Shown here one piece after another: positions 7,691-15,351 of a stretch of 54,164 nt of DNA. The DNA lies in assembly GCA_001896545.1 (NCBI GenBank), contig MPOT01000049.1, positions 1-54,164 of the forward strand, given 5' to 3'. Numbering within the stretch: the stretch's first letter is position 1; each line of letters begins with the position of its first letter. The position numbers and the translations under genes were made by a program. The DNA is from Tepidanaerobacter sp. EBM-38. Its GTDB lineage: Bacteria; Bacillota; Thermosediminibacteria; Thermosediminibacterales; Tepidanaerobacteraceae. The notes below the pieces were generated by a model. That model was not told where the DNA came from. It was given only the letters and a program-made list of their open reading frames with translations, and did no database searches.

Positions 7691-8013
7691 ATGGATATAA
7701 TTCAACATGTACATGAAAAATTCCTTCTAGCTGGAGAAAAAATCATAGAAACTTTAGATGGAAAATATACCTATCCAGTATTTGTAGAACAACTAAAGGA
7801 AATATTGAATGAACTAGGTGCAGAAGTATGCCCCGAAGTAATAGAAGAAATGGATAAAAAAATATATAGCGATAAGAAGAAAGAAAAGATTGGCGAGTAT
7901 TACAAAAAGACTGTAAGAGAACCATTATAGGAGAACTTGGAGATATAACATACAAAAGGCGGTACTATGAAAACAAAGTAACGGGGGAGAAAACATATCT
8001 GGTAGATAAAATT
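7691..8013 (+). pseudogene. truncated, frameshifted ISLre2 transposase (UPF0236)
   Basis: The first frame (7691-7930) encodes 79 residues typical of the N-terminus of UPF0236/ISLre2 transposases. Similarity continues in the -1 frame from about 7918 as RTIIGELGDITYKRRYYENK up to LVDKIG, where it stops. Functional members have about 450-500 residues including an acidic catalytic domain, all missing here. One frameshift plus the 3' truncation make this a relic. I treat the frameshift as decay, since ISLre2 transposases are normally a single frame. Confidence 0.8.
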
Positions 8014-8073
8014 GGTACTATGTCAATAAATAGTACCATTACTTTGCTGGCGTATGTCGGGTATGCGATTTAG

Positions 8074-8323
8074 TATTTTTATTAGTTTTGTTGAGTTGTT
8101 TTACATCTTCTTTACCTTGTTTCCCTTATTGTATGAAGTGAATTTTCTAATACTAGAATACTCTAGTTTAAGGAAAATTACAAGGTATTTTTTACCAATT
8201 CGAAGTTTTTTTTGTAAATTTTTTATCGATATTTTTTCTTGGTTAGTATTTTACCATTTTATGTCTTCATGCGTTTGCCGTGGGAGATTTTGTAATATAT
8301 TCATAATTTAGTTCATGCTACTT
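8074..8323. other. gene-free T-rich stretch before mtlD end
   Basis: About 250 bases between the insertion relic and the mtlD stop. The plus strand is rich in T. A short inverted repeat ACTAGA-N4-TCTAGT lies at 8152-8167. The only open frame here (about 85 codons from 8054) has low-complexity F/I/L composition and no ribosome site, so I do not call a gene. No clear mtlD terminator was found. Confidence 0.5.
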
Positions 8324-9475
8324 TTAGAATATTATATTAAATTCTTCTACAATCATCTCTGATAGGACGCTATTTTCAGGTATCTTGCAAATTTGCGCAA
8401 TCACTTTTTTAACGCCTTTTTCTTTGATCATAGCCTGTAGTGCTACCGCTTCTTCATCATCTTGCCAGTCAAATTTTAACGCAGCTGCAATACCTTTTGA
8501 TATATTTCTAGGAGTTACCCCGATTTTAAGTGCTTCTTTTGCCGGAAAAACAAGTCGATCTTGTGGACCTAGTTTTCTAATAGGTTGTCGAGCAACTCTA
8601 ACTACGGAATCTTCAAGATATGGATTTTGAAAACGTTCTAAGGTTTTTTCTATATATTCGCTATGCTCTTTAGGAGAAAATCCAAAACGGTGTATAAGAT
8701 ATTTACCAGACTCTTCCATAGCACCCTTGACAATTTTATATACCTGTTGATCTTGAAGTGCTTCCCTTATTGTGCGATAGCCTTTTACGTAGCCAAGATA
8801 TGCAGCTATTGCATGACCTGTATTCAATGTAAAGATTTTTCTTTGCACATAAGCTTCAAGGTTTGTAACCACTTGCATTCCTTTGATAAAAGGAACTGGG
8901 GGCACAAAGCCGTTTTTATCAACAACCCATTCAAAGTAAGGCTCAACTGCTACTGAGAGCAAATCATTGCTATCATTCTGAGGGGGAACTATTCTATCTA
9001 CCGCTGCATTAGGAAAACCAACAATATCTACAAGTTTTGCAATTTCTTCCGGTTGCAGATGCTTAAATACCTCTTCTTTCAAAGATTCAGAGGCTCCTAT
9101 CATATTTTCACAAGCAATTATATTCAAAGGCTTAACAAGGTTTTCAGTAATCTTTAGTCTAAGAGCTAAAGCTATAGTTGGTGCAAGATTCTTGAGGACT
9201 TTAGGACCTACTGCTGTAGTTACGATCTCTGACGATGCTATAGCTTTGATTACTTGGTCTTCTTGGGAAGACAGCAGGCCTTGTATTCCTGTTACTTTAA
9301 GTTCTTCGCACTTTTCGCCTACAATCCTAACTGTATATTCTTTATAAGTATTGATTGCATTTATTAGCTCAGAATTAATATCTACGAAAGTTAGCTCATG
9401 CCCTGATTGAAATAAAAGCAGACCTATAAATCCTCGACCTATGCTTCCGGCTCCAAAGTGAACCGCTTTTTTCAT
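8324..9475 (-). CDS. mtlD: mannitol-1-phosphate 5-dehydrogenase
   Basis: 383 residues, normal for MtlD. The N-terminal Rossmann motif MKKAVHFGAGSIGRGFIG binds NAD. The catalytic region has the Lys/Asn/His arrangement seen as RKIFTLNTGHAIAAYLGYVKG (residues about 210-230). It oxidises mannitol 1-phosphate to fructose 6-phosphate in the cytoplasm. It is the last gene of the mannitol operon, starting 2 bases after the mtlF stop, with AGGGGAGGAAATAG ribosome binding. No truncation or unusual residue was noticed. Confidence 0.95.
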   Translation of the reverse strand: MKKAVHFGAGSIGRGFIGLLLFQSGHELTFVDINSELINAINTYKEYTVRIVGEKCEELKVTGIQGLLSSQEDQVIKAIASSEIVTTAVGPKVLKNLAPTIALALRLKITENLVKPLNIIACENMIGASESLKEEVFKHLQPEEIAKLVDIVGFPNAAVDRIVPPQNDSNDLLSVAVEPYFEWVVDKNGFVPPVPFIKGMQVVTNLEAYVQRKIFTLNTGHAIAAYLGYVKGYRTIREALQDQQVYKIVKGAMEESGKYLIHRFGFSPKEHSEYIEKTLERFQNPYLEDSVVRVARQPIRKLGPQDRLVFPAKEALKIGVTPRNISKGIAAALKFDWQDDEEAVALQAMIKEKGVKKVIAQICKIPENSVLSEMIVEEFNIIF

Positions 9476-9477
9476 AG

Positions 9478-9954
9478 CTATTTCCTCCCCTGTAGCTTTT
9501 CGTATATTTCTCTGGGGGTCCTAGCTTTTATTAGTTTTTCCACTTCATTTTTGTCTTCACAAATTGTAGCAATGTTTGCCAGTATATCTAGATGAGCATC
9601 ACCCTTACCTGCGATGCCTATTACTATATAAGCAATGTTCCCTTCACCAAAGTCAACTCCTTGGGGAAACTGAGCTACCAAGATGCCGCTTTCTATTATG
9701 TCATCTTTAGACTCAGCTGATCCATGAGGAATAGCAACGCCATTACCAATATAAGTTGTTAGTATATCCTCTCGGGCTTTCATGGCATCAACGTACGAAG
9801 GCTTAACTTTTCCTGATTTTACCAAAAGATTTCCGACTATTTCTATAGCTTCATATTTATTACTAGCTTCAGCTCCTAATATAATACTATCCTCGGTTAA
9901 AATTTCTGATGATTTGTCTTTTTTCTTATCTTTTCCAAATAATTTAAATGCCAT
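9478..9954 (-). CDS. mtlF: mannitol-specific PTS EIIA component
   Basis: 158 residues, an EIIA domain of the fructose/mannitol type. The phosphorylated histidine is H77 in NGVAIPHGSAES. It accepts phosphate from HPr and passes it to the EIIB domain of MtlA. Length and the separate gene match the Bacillus/Clostridium arrangement MtlA(IICB) plus MtlF(IIA). The first 17 residues are a charged Lys/Asp extension not part of the domain. It lies between mtlR and mtlD in the same transcript. Confidence 0.93.
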   Translation of the reverse strand: MAFKLFGKDKKKDKSSEILTEDSIILGAEASNKYEAIEIVGNLLVKSGKVKPSYVDAMKAREDILTTYIGNGVAIPHGSAESKDDIIESGILVAQFPQGVDFGEGNIAYIVIGIAGKGDAHLDILANIATICEDKNEVEKLIKARTPREIYEKLQGRK

Positions 9955-9966
9955 ATTAACCCTCCA

Positions 9967-12045
9967 TTATCTGGTAATCTTGACTAACCCTTGTATGACG
10001 TCCGTGCCTGAACCCGTTTTTATTGTTTCAGTCCAATGAGTATCTTCTATGAGGGCAATACTTATCCTTCCCATAAGATCTAACGCCTCCAAGCTCGGAT
10101 CTACAGGCAATAGCATTACAAGAACTGTTGTGACATTTTCAGATTCTCCATCCATATCTCGCATCAAAATCGGTTTTTTTAGCCGATAGACACCAAAGAA
10201 AGGTTTTTTAACGCCTTTAGTTCTCGCATGAAGTATGGAAATAGATTTACCTGGAATGGCGCATCCAATGCTTGCCTCCCGCGTTTTTAAATCCTTTATA
10301 GCTTCATCAACTGATGCATCTGTCACATCTTCTCTTAACCACCGTTTAAATTGGTTAAATAAATCTTGCTTATCTTTTACACTGATATTTTCTCGTAAAA
10401 CAAAATCCTGGATCAAGCTTAGAATCACTTCATTTTTATAATCTTGGCTTTGGCTCCCTTTATTGTCGCTAGGCATAATGATGGTAGGTGGAAATCCTTT
10501 TTCTGACATTTTAATGTGAGACCTCAGTATTTCAGCTTCTGTTTCGTCTAAAAACGGCGAGACTTGGATCACATTGAATTCGTCGCTTTCGAAAGGAATT
10601 GTGGTTATAATGGTATCAACATAGGGATATTTTTTTATTGCTTTGTTTAAATCCAAAAAAGATACGATGTCAATTATATTTATCTGAGGCAATTCTTTAT
10701 GCAATCTACTAGCCAACATACGAGCGCTACCAATACCACTAGCACATGCTAATATTACAGGTACCTTATTGTAGCGCTTGCGTTCTAGAGCAGCTCCGAT
10801 GTGCATTGCAATATAGCCTACTTCAGATCGAGGTACTGTAAAACCATATTTTTTCTCTAAAATACTAGCAGATTCGTCGGCTATTTTCATCAAGTCTTTA
10901 TATTTCTCTTCTAGCTGCTTTAATAAAGGATTTCTAATATCCATTCCAAGCCTCAACCTTGATATAGCTGGCTTTAGGTGCAATATCAATCCCTCAATAG
11001 CTATCATGTCGCTTGTAAGATCTTCACCGAGTTTATCACTTACATACGCTAATATTTCCCTAGATATATCGGCAACCTCAAAGTTATCTAAGACAAAAAA
11101 ATCGTTTGCAGCAGGTAAATTACGAAATTTGGCGCCTAACAAATACATCGTAATATAGCCCATTTCCTCTTCTGGAATTGCTATGCCAGTATCGCTTTCC
11201 AAGATAGTGCTTAACTGTTTAGCGATATTAAACTCATCACTTTCTTTCAAAGCGGAGAGGATGTCACCTTCTAATTGGATTTGCTCCCCACTCTTCAATC
11301 GCTCTATAGCTAAGGCAACATGAACTATTAAACCAATATAGGCACTATCAGCCAATGGAAATTCCAATTCACCTAGTATTGCCTCGAGTGCCCGTTCAAT
11401 TTGTTTTATCAGATCTGCATCTACGAGTTTTAATAATCGTCCCTTAATTTCATCAGATAGAATTAGGCTATCACTGTTTGATTTACCTTTTTGAGCAGGC
11501 AACTTATCTTTTAATATGTTGATAAGCTGATTTTCGTCAAAATTTTTATAAAATAAATCTGTGACTAACTGCCTTATGCCTTTTTCAGTCCCTTCGATCC
11601 AGACGCCTAGTCCAGGTCTGCGCATAAGTTCTAGGTTATATTTTTCAAAGATTTGTTCACATGCATCTAGGTCATAGCTTATGGTTGCTTCGGTGACTTG
11701 GTATTCATTGGCAAAATTCAAGAGTTTTTGAGGTTCTTTTTCTTGCAACAATGACAAAATAATAAGTTGTTGTCTTTCTTTTGGCGACAGTTTCCGAGTC
11801 GGGGAAGTGGAACTTATATATTGTTTAAGTCTATCAATATCGCTCTCTTTCCCTATTAGAAAAATTCCACTTCCTGTTTTTGTTTTTAAAATTATGTTAT
11901 AATCCTTTAGTTTTTTAGATATTATTGGCAGTTCTCTTAACACTGTTCTGGGACTAATGTTCATACTTTTAGCTATTTTTTTGCTAGTGCTAGGACCTTC
12001 TAGGAGAATATTCAATATTTTAATTTCTCTAGACGAAAAATCCAT
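9967..12045 (-). CDS. mtlR: PRD-containing mannitol operon activator MtlR
   Basis: 692 residues with the full MtlR architecture: N-terminal HTH (about 1-60, SREIKILNILLEGPSTSKKI), a second Mga-type HTH (about 85-160), two PTS regulation domains (about 190-400; conserved His in IVHVALAIERL and HIGAALERKRY regions), a GatB-like EIIB domain with Cys in VILACASGIGSARM, and a C-terminal EIIA-like domain with His in SILHARTKG. The family is controlled by phosphorylation from HPr and MtlA/MtlF and activates mtl transcription. It lies between mtlA and mtlF. Three 13-base repeats at the mtlA promoter are the likely targets. Confidence 0.9.
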   Translation of the reverse strand: MDFSSREIKILNILLEGPSTSKKIAKSMNISPRTVLRELPIISKKLKDYNIILKTKTGSGIFLIGKESDIDRLKQYISSTSPTRKLSPKERQQLIILSLLQEKEPQKLLNFANEYQVTEATISYDLDACEQIFEKYNLELMRRPGLGVWIEGTEKGIRQLVTDLFYKNFDENQLINILKDKLPAQKGKSNSDSLILSDEIKGRLLKLVDADLIKQIERALEAILGELEFPLADSAYIGLIVHVALAIERLKSGEQIQLEGDILSALKESDEFNIAKQLSTILESDTGIAIPEEEMGYITMYLLGAKFRNLPAANDFFVLDNFEVADISREILAYVSDKLGEDLTSDMIAIEGLILHLKPAISRLRLGMDIRNPLLKQLEEKYKDLMKIADESASILEKKYGFTVPRSEVGYIAMHIGAALERKRYNKVPVILACASGIGSARMLASRLHKELPQINIIDIVSFLDLNKAIKKYPYVDTIITTIPFESDEFNVIQVSPFLDETEAEILRSHIKMSEKGFPPTIIMPSDNKGSQSQDYKNEVILSLIQDFVLRENISVKDKQDLFNQFKRWLREDVTDASVDEAIKDLKTREASIGCAIPGKSISILHARTKGVKKPFFGVYRLKKPILMRDMDGESENVTTVLVMLLPVDPSLEALDLMGRISIALIEDTHWTETIKTGSGTDVIQGLVKITR

Positions 12046-12078
12046 AAAATCTTCTCCTTGATGGACATTGTCTGCCTA

Positions 12079-13446
12079 TTACTCTTTAAGATTTTCGACA
12101 ATTTCATCATAGACAGGATTATTTATAAATGTCTCAATAAAGATGTGTTCTGCTTTAGGCGAAGCAGCTTTCACACGTTCTGCCAGCTCTTTATGGCAGA
12201 TAACAATATCCGCATCTTTGGGAATTTCATTAATTGCTGTGTTTATTACTTGAATCTTCAGTCCAGCTTCATTTATTTTCTTTCGCAATATTGAAGCACC
12301 CATAGCCGATGAGCCCATTCCTGCATCACAGGCAAAAACTATCTTTCTTACAGGCTGATCCTTTGGTACGGCGCTATAAGCTTTTTTGCCCTTTAACTCA
12401 TCTACTTTTTCTTGTGCTTCATAAATGCTTTCATCTTCATAGCTACCAAATTTTCTTAAAAGAATAGCTGATGCTGCAAAGGAAACAAGTGTCGAAACAA
12501 AGATGCCAGCTAATACAGGCAAATAACCTCCTTTAGGTGTCATTGCCAATTCTGCAAATATGCTACCAGGTGAGGGTGTTGCTACAAGACCTGCTCCTAA
12601 TACTGAAAATGTAAATATTCCTGAAGCGCCGCCAAGTATAACCGCTATTATTAGTATCGGATTCATTAAGACATAAGGAAAATAAATCTCATGAATTCCT
12701 CCCAAAAAGTGAATTATTATTGCTCCTGGAGCAGATTCTTTAGCAGCTCCTTTGCCTGCCAGCCAATAAGCTAACAGCACACCTAGACCTGGACCAGGAT
12801 TTGTTTCAAGTAAAAAGAAAATAGATTTACCAGTCTGGGCAACTTGTTCTACGCCTAGGGGTCCTAATATACCATGATTGATTGCATTATTTAAGAATAA
12901 TATCTTGCCTGGCTCTATAAAAATAGATACTAAAGGAAGAAGACCTGCATTTACAATTGTTTCCACGCCAGCAGTCAAAAATTTATTTAAGCCTAGCACT
13001 ACCGGTCCTATAATTAGATAAGATAAAATCGTTAAAAGCATGCCTATAATTCCAGCGGAAAAATTATTTACAAGCATCTCGAAACCAGCAGGTATTTTGT
13101 CTTGTACAGCTTCATCAAACTTTTTAATAGCATAGCCACCCAGTGGTCCAATTAGCATAGCACCTAAAAACATGGGTATATCGGCGCCTACTATTATACC
13201 CATCGTAGCTACTGCGCCTACTACTCCACCTCGAGTGCTATGCACCATACTACCTCCAGTGTATCCAATAAGAAGAGGGAGTAAATAAGCTATCATCGGA
13301 TCGACGAGAGCGCCCAAATGTTCGTTTGGTATCCAGCCTGTAGGAATAAAAAATGCTGTAATAAGTCCCCATGCAATAAATGCACCAATATTAGGCATTA
13401 CCATACCACTTAAAAATCTTCCAAAAGATTGAATTTTTGCCCTCAC
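12079..13446 (-). CDS. mtlA: mannitol-specific PTS EIICB permease
   Basis: 455 residues. The EIIC membrane domain (about 1-340) has multiple hydrophobic segments and the family motif GGIHEIYFPYVLMNP. The EIIB domain carries the phosphocysteine C373 in VFACDAGMGSSAMGAS. No EIIA domain is fused, consistent with the separate mtlF. The start codon is GTG at 13446, chosen because GGAGGT lies 9 bases upstream. It imports mannitol as mannitol 1-phosphate for MtlD. It is the first gene of the operon, with a promoter at 13541-13569 and repeated operators around it. Confidence 0.95.
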   Translation of the reverse strand: MRAKIQSFGRFLSGMVMPNIGAFIAWGLITAFFIPTGWIPNEHLGALVDPMIAYLLPLLIGYTGGSMVHSTRGGVVGAVATMGIIVGADIPMFLGAMLIGPLGGYAIKKFDEAVQDKIPAGFEMLVNNFSAGIIGMLLTILSYLIIGPVVLGLNKFLTAGVETIVNAGLLPLVSIFIEPGKILFLNNAINHGILGPLGVEQVAQTGKSIFFLLETNPGPGLGVLLAYWLAGKGAAKESAPGAIIIHFLGGIHEIYFPYVLMNPILIIAVILGGASGIFTFSVLGAGLVATPSPGSIFAELAMTPKGGYLPVLAGIFVSTLVSFAASAILLRKFGSYEDESIYEAQEKVDELKGKKAYSAVPKDQPVRKIVFACDAGMGSSAMGASILRKKINEAGLKIQVINTAINEIPKDADIVICHKELAERVKAASPKAEHIFIETFINNPVYDEIVENLKE

Positions 13447-13475
13447 AATAATTGACCTCCTTTAATTTTAAGTTG

Positions 13476-13517
13476 TATTAAATAATGTTGCAAAAACTTT
13501 AATGACATTATTTAATA
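13476..13517. promoter_or_regulatory. inverted pair of 13-base repeats in mtlA leader
   Basis: TATTAAATAATGT (13476-13488) and ACATTATTTAATA (13505-13517) are perfect inverted copies with a 16-base spacer. They lie just downstream of the expected start of transcription and about 30-70 bases before the mtlA start codon. A third copy lies at 13607-13619. Together they probably bind MtlR, or an unknown repressor in the leader; assignment is inferred. Confidence 0.55.
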
Positions 13518-13540
13518 AATTAGAATACTACTTGTATATC

Positions 13541-13569
13541 ATTATAGTGTCGTATTTCCTATATAGCAA
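13541..13569 (-). promoter_or_regulatory. mtlA operon promoter
   Basis: On the minus strand, -35 TTGCTA (13564-13569) and -10 TATAAT (13541-13546) are separated by 17 bases. The predicted start near 13534 gives a leader of nearly 90 bases containing the inverted 13-base repeats. The imperfect -35 box is compatible with activator dependence. Confidence 0.65.
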
Positions 13570-13606
13570 GCTAAAGATGTTAAGAAGAAGTTGGTATCTG
13601 ATGATG

Positions 13607-13619
13607 ACATTATTTAATA
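13607..13619. promoter_or_regulatory. upstream 13-base repeat, candidate MtlR activator site
   Basis: ACATTATTTAATA is identical to the arm at 13505-13517 and to the reverse complement of 13476-13488. It is centred about 47 bases upstream of the -35 box, or roughly position -80 relative to the predicted start, where MtlR-type activators commonly bind. Confidence 0.5.
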
Positions 13620-13644
13620 TGTCTACTAGCTTAAAATCTTAAAC

Positions 13645-13696
13645 ACATAGAAAAATAGTCTACAATCTTGAAAGATTGTAGACTATTTTTCTATGT
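13645..13696. terminator. long perfect bidirectional terminator hairpin
   Basis: Arms 13645-13668 and 13673-13696 are 24-base perfect complements around a TGAA loop. An internal A5/T5 block and a GTCTACAATCT core stem resemble an intrinsic terminator working on both strands. On the minus strand it ends the PTS/PHP operon, whose last stop is at 13788, before the mtlA promoter. Confidence 0.8.
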
Positions 13697-13787
13697 CCAA
13701 GTTTTTCTATATTTACTAAAATCTTAAGCATTTAATATCTAGGTTGCACAGGTACTTATGTAAAAGAAGTATTGAGCCTGTTTTTAT

Positions 13788-15332
13788 TTATTGTATCCAA
13801 ATAGGGGAAGACCATGCTGTATTGCCATCTCGTTGAATAACTTTTACCCAAAAGAAATCCTCATCTTTTACTTTTTCTTCACTGACCCAGTTAAAATTTA
13901 CTTTATATCCTATCTCTGGAATACCTCTGTGAATTTTAACTTTGTAAGCTGCGTGCCAAAAGGGGTCATTTCTGTAATACGATTTTATACCCCATCGCTC
14001 TTCAACTAACTCTTTAGCTTCATTTAGAAATCCAAATAAGTGGGACTTTTGTAAAATATCCGCAACAGGTATAAGAATTTTTCTATTATCTATAACTAAT
14101 TTTATTGAAGAATGCAAAGGTGCTTCTATTTCAAAAATAAAAGCCTGGGTTTGCACAGGGGAAATACCCATCCATTTACTAGACTGAACCGTTTTATAAC
14201 TTGTTATTTCAAACTCGCACCTATTCTTGTTTAAGTTGTTCAATTTTTGTCCATAATTTGTCCAGCACTTTTCTACCGAATGAATTTCCCCTTCTGTTTC
14301 TAAAGAGCCTTGCCATACTTTCTTTTTCATATCAGGATATATTTTTAAATCCGGTCCCCAGCCAAACTCAACTTTAAATTTAAATTTGACTACCTCACTA
14401 AGCGGTAGCAGCTCCCATTTGCCTGTATGAGTATAGTCAGCGGTAAGAATATTGTTTCTATAAAGTTCTACTCGATGAATAGCACTTCCGCCTTCAACTT
14501 CCACATTATGCAAGTATGGTGGATTTGCTTTTACTTTGCTTCCCATAATCGAATCATTTATTTTATATAACAATTTTATTCTATCTCCAGTGACGCCATA
14601 AACACGTCTATTTATGAAAGCATCCCAAATTGCTTCTTTGCTTAAATTTTCTGCATAGCATGCCATCAATCCCTGACCATACACCGCAGGGCAATCATGG
14701 TTATCTGTAGATGCTATAATGCCAAATTTATTTCCTCTGCTTAGACCATCAAGTACAGTTCCTCCATCCACTCTTGGCCCCATATGAATATGTCTGTTCA
14801 TGGGAATATCGGTTAAATCGCATTCTGAGCTGCCATGTGAAGAATATATCTCCGCAAAAGGCGATATAACTTCATCATGAATTGCCCAATTTTTACCTCG
14901 GCTTCCTAACTTATAGGCAGTATGATGAGGAATAGCAATAGCCCTGCCTTTTGGTAAAACACTAATTAAGTCTTTAAAATGCATTGTTTTGTGAATTACC
15001 TGATCATCATCCAGATAGAATATATTGTGGTCCCCGTCTTGCCCATCACCTTGCCATTCAAAACCCATAAATGCTACAAATTCGCCATTGTGTTCCTGAT
15101 TTTTTTGCATTACAAATCTTTTCAGGTTTTTCCAATCCTCTTTTAAGATACCATCATCAAGCCAATCCTCCAAACCAAATCCATTAACCTTTTTCATATG
15201 ATAAGGATAATATGCTATAGGCCAAAAATCTATAAGCTCCATAGCTTGTTCAAACCATTTTTCGAGATCTTGCATAGATTCAGTATGAATATTTGAATGG
15301 GCATCTCCCCAAAACAATTTATATTTTTCCAC
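13788..15332 (-). CDS. PHP/DUF3604-like metallohydrolase paralogue 2
   Basis: 514 residues from GTG 15332, chosen because AGGGGG lies 8 bases upstream and conserved sequence (KYKLFWGDAHSN) begins right there; the open frame extends to 15485 but that part overlaps the previous gene. PHP/DUF3604-type metal-site segments include WGDAHSN, FMGFEWQGDG, AIPHHTAY, EIYSSHGSSE and IASTDNHD. The TDH motif of its neighbour (LTDHD) is replaced by IAYYPYH. The C-terminal tail (IQRDGNTAWSSPIW) matches the neighbour's, showing tandem duplication. No signal peptide is seen, so it is cytoplasmic. It is the last gene of the LevR-linked PTS operon; the substrate is unknown, probably a phosphorylated or acidic carbohydrate imported by that PTS. 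Confidence 0.7.
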   Translation of the reverse strand: MEKYKLFWGDAHSNIHTESMQDLEKWFEQAMELIDFWPIAYYPYHMKKVNGFGLEDWLDDGILKEDWKNLKRFVMQKNQEHNGEFVAFMGFEWQGDGQDGDHNIFYLDDDQVIHKTMHFKDLISVLPKGRAIAIPHHTAYKLGSRGKNWAIHDEVISPFAEIYSSHGSSECDLTDIPMNRHIHMGPRVDGGTVLDGLSRGNKFGIIASTDNHDCPAVYGQGLMACYAENLSKEAIWDAFINRRVYGVTGDRIKLLYKINDSIMGSKVKANPPYLHNVEVEGGSAIHRVELYRNNILTADYTHTGKWELLPLSEVVKFKFKVEFGWGPDLKIYPDMKKKVWQGSLETEGEIHSVEKCWTNYGQKLNNLNKNRCEFEITSYKTVQSSKWMGISPVQTQAFIFEIEAPLHSSIKLVIDNRKILIPVADILQKSHLFGFLNEAKELVEERWGIKSYYRNDPFWHAAYKVKIHRGIPEIGYKVNFNWVSEEKVKDEDFFWVKVIQRDGNTAWSSPIWIQ

Positions 15333-15351
15333 TAACCAATCCCCCTTTACC

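Larger units (their letters stand above)
7576..8037 (+). mobile_element. ISLre2-type insertion element remnant
   Basis: The stretch starts where the dehydrogenase homology stops and contains the start of an ISLre2/UPF0236-type transposase gene with its leader, but less than a quarter of a normal element and no recognisable right end. The right limit is uncertain; transposase similarity ends near 8013, followed by an inverted repeat GGTACTAT (8014-8021)/ATAGTACC (8030-8037). It is a decayed, immobile fragment. Confidence 0.65.

Noticed and set aside
7930..7935. Possible programmed -1 frameshift in the transposase
   Set aside because: ISLre2-type transposases are normally one frame and the rest of the gene is missing; no slippery heptamer is evident, so decay is simpler.
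8054..8311. 85-codon plus-strand ORF after the insertion relic
   Set aside because: F/I/L-rich low-complexity translation, no ribosome site and no family resemblance; likely chance in T-rich DNA.
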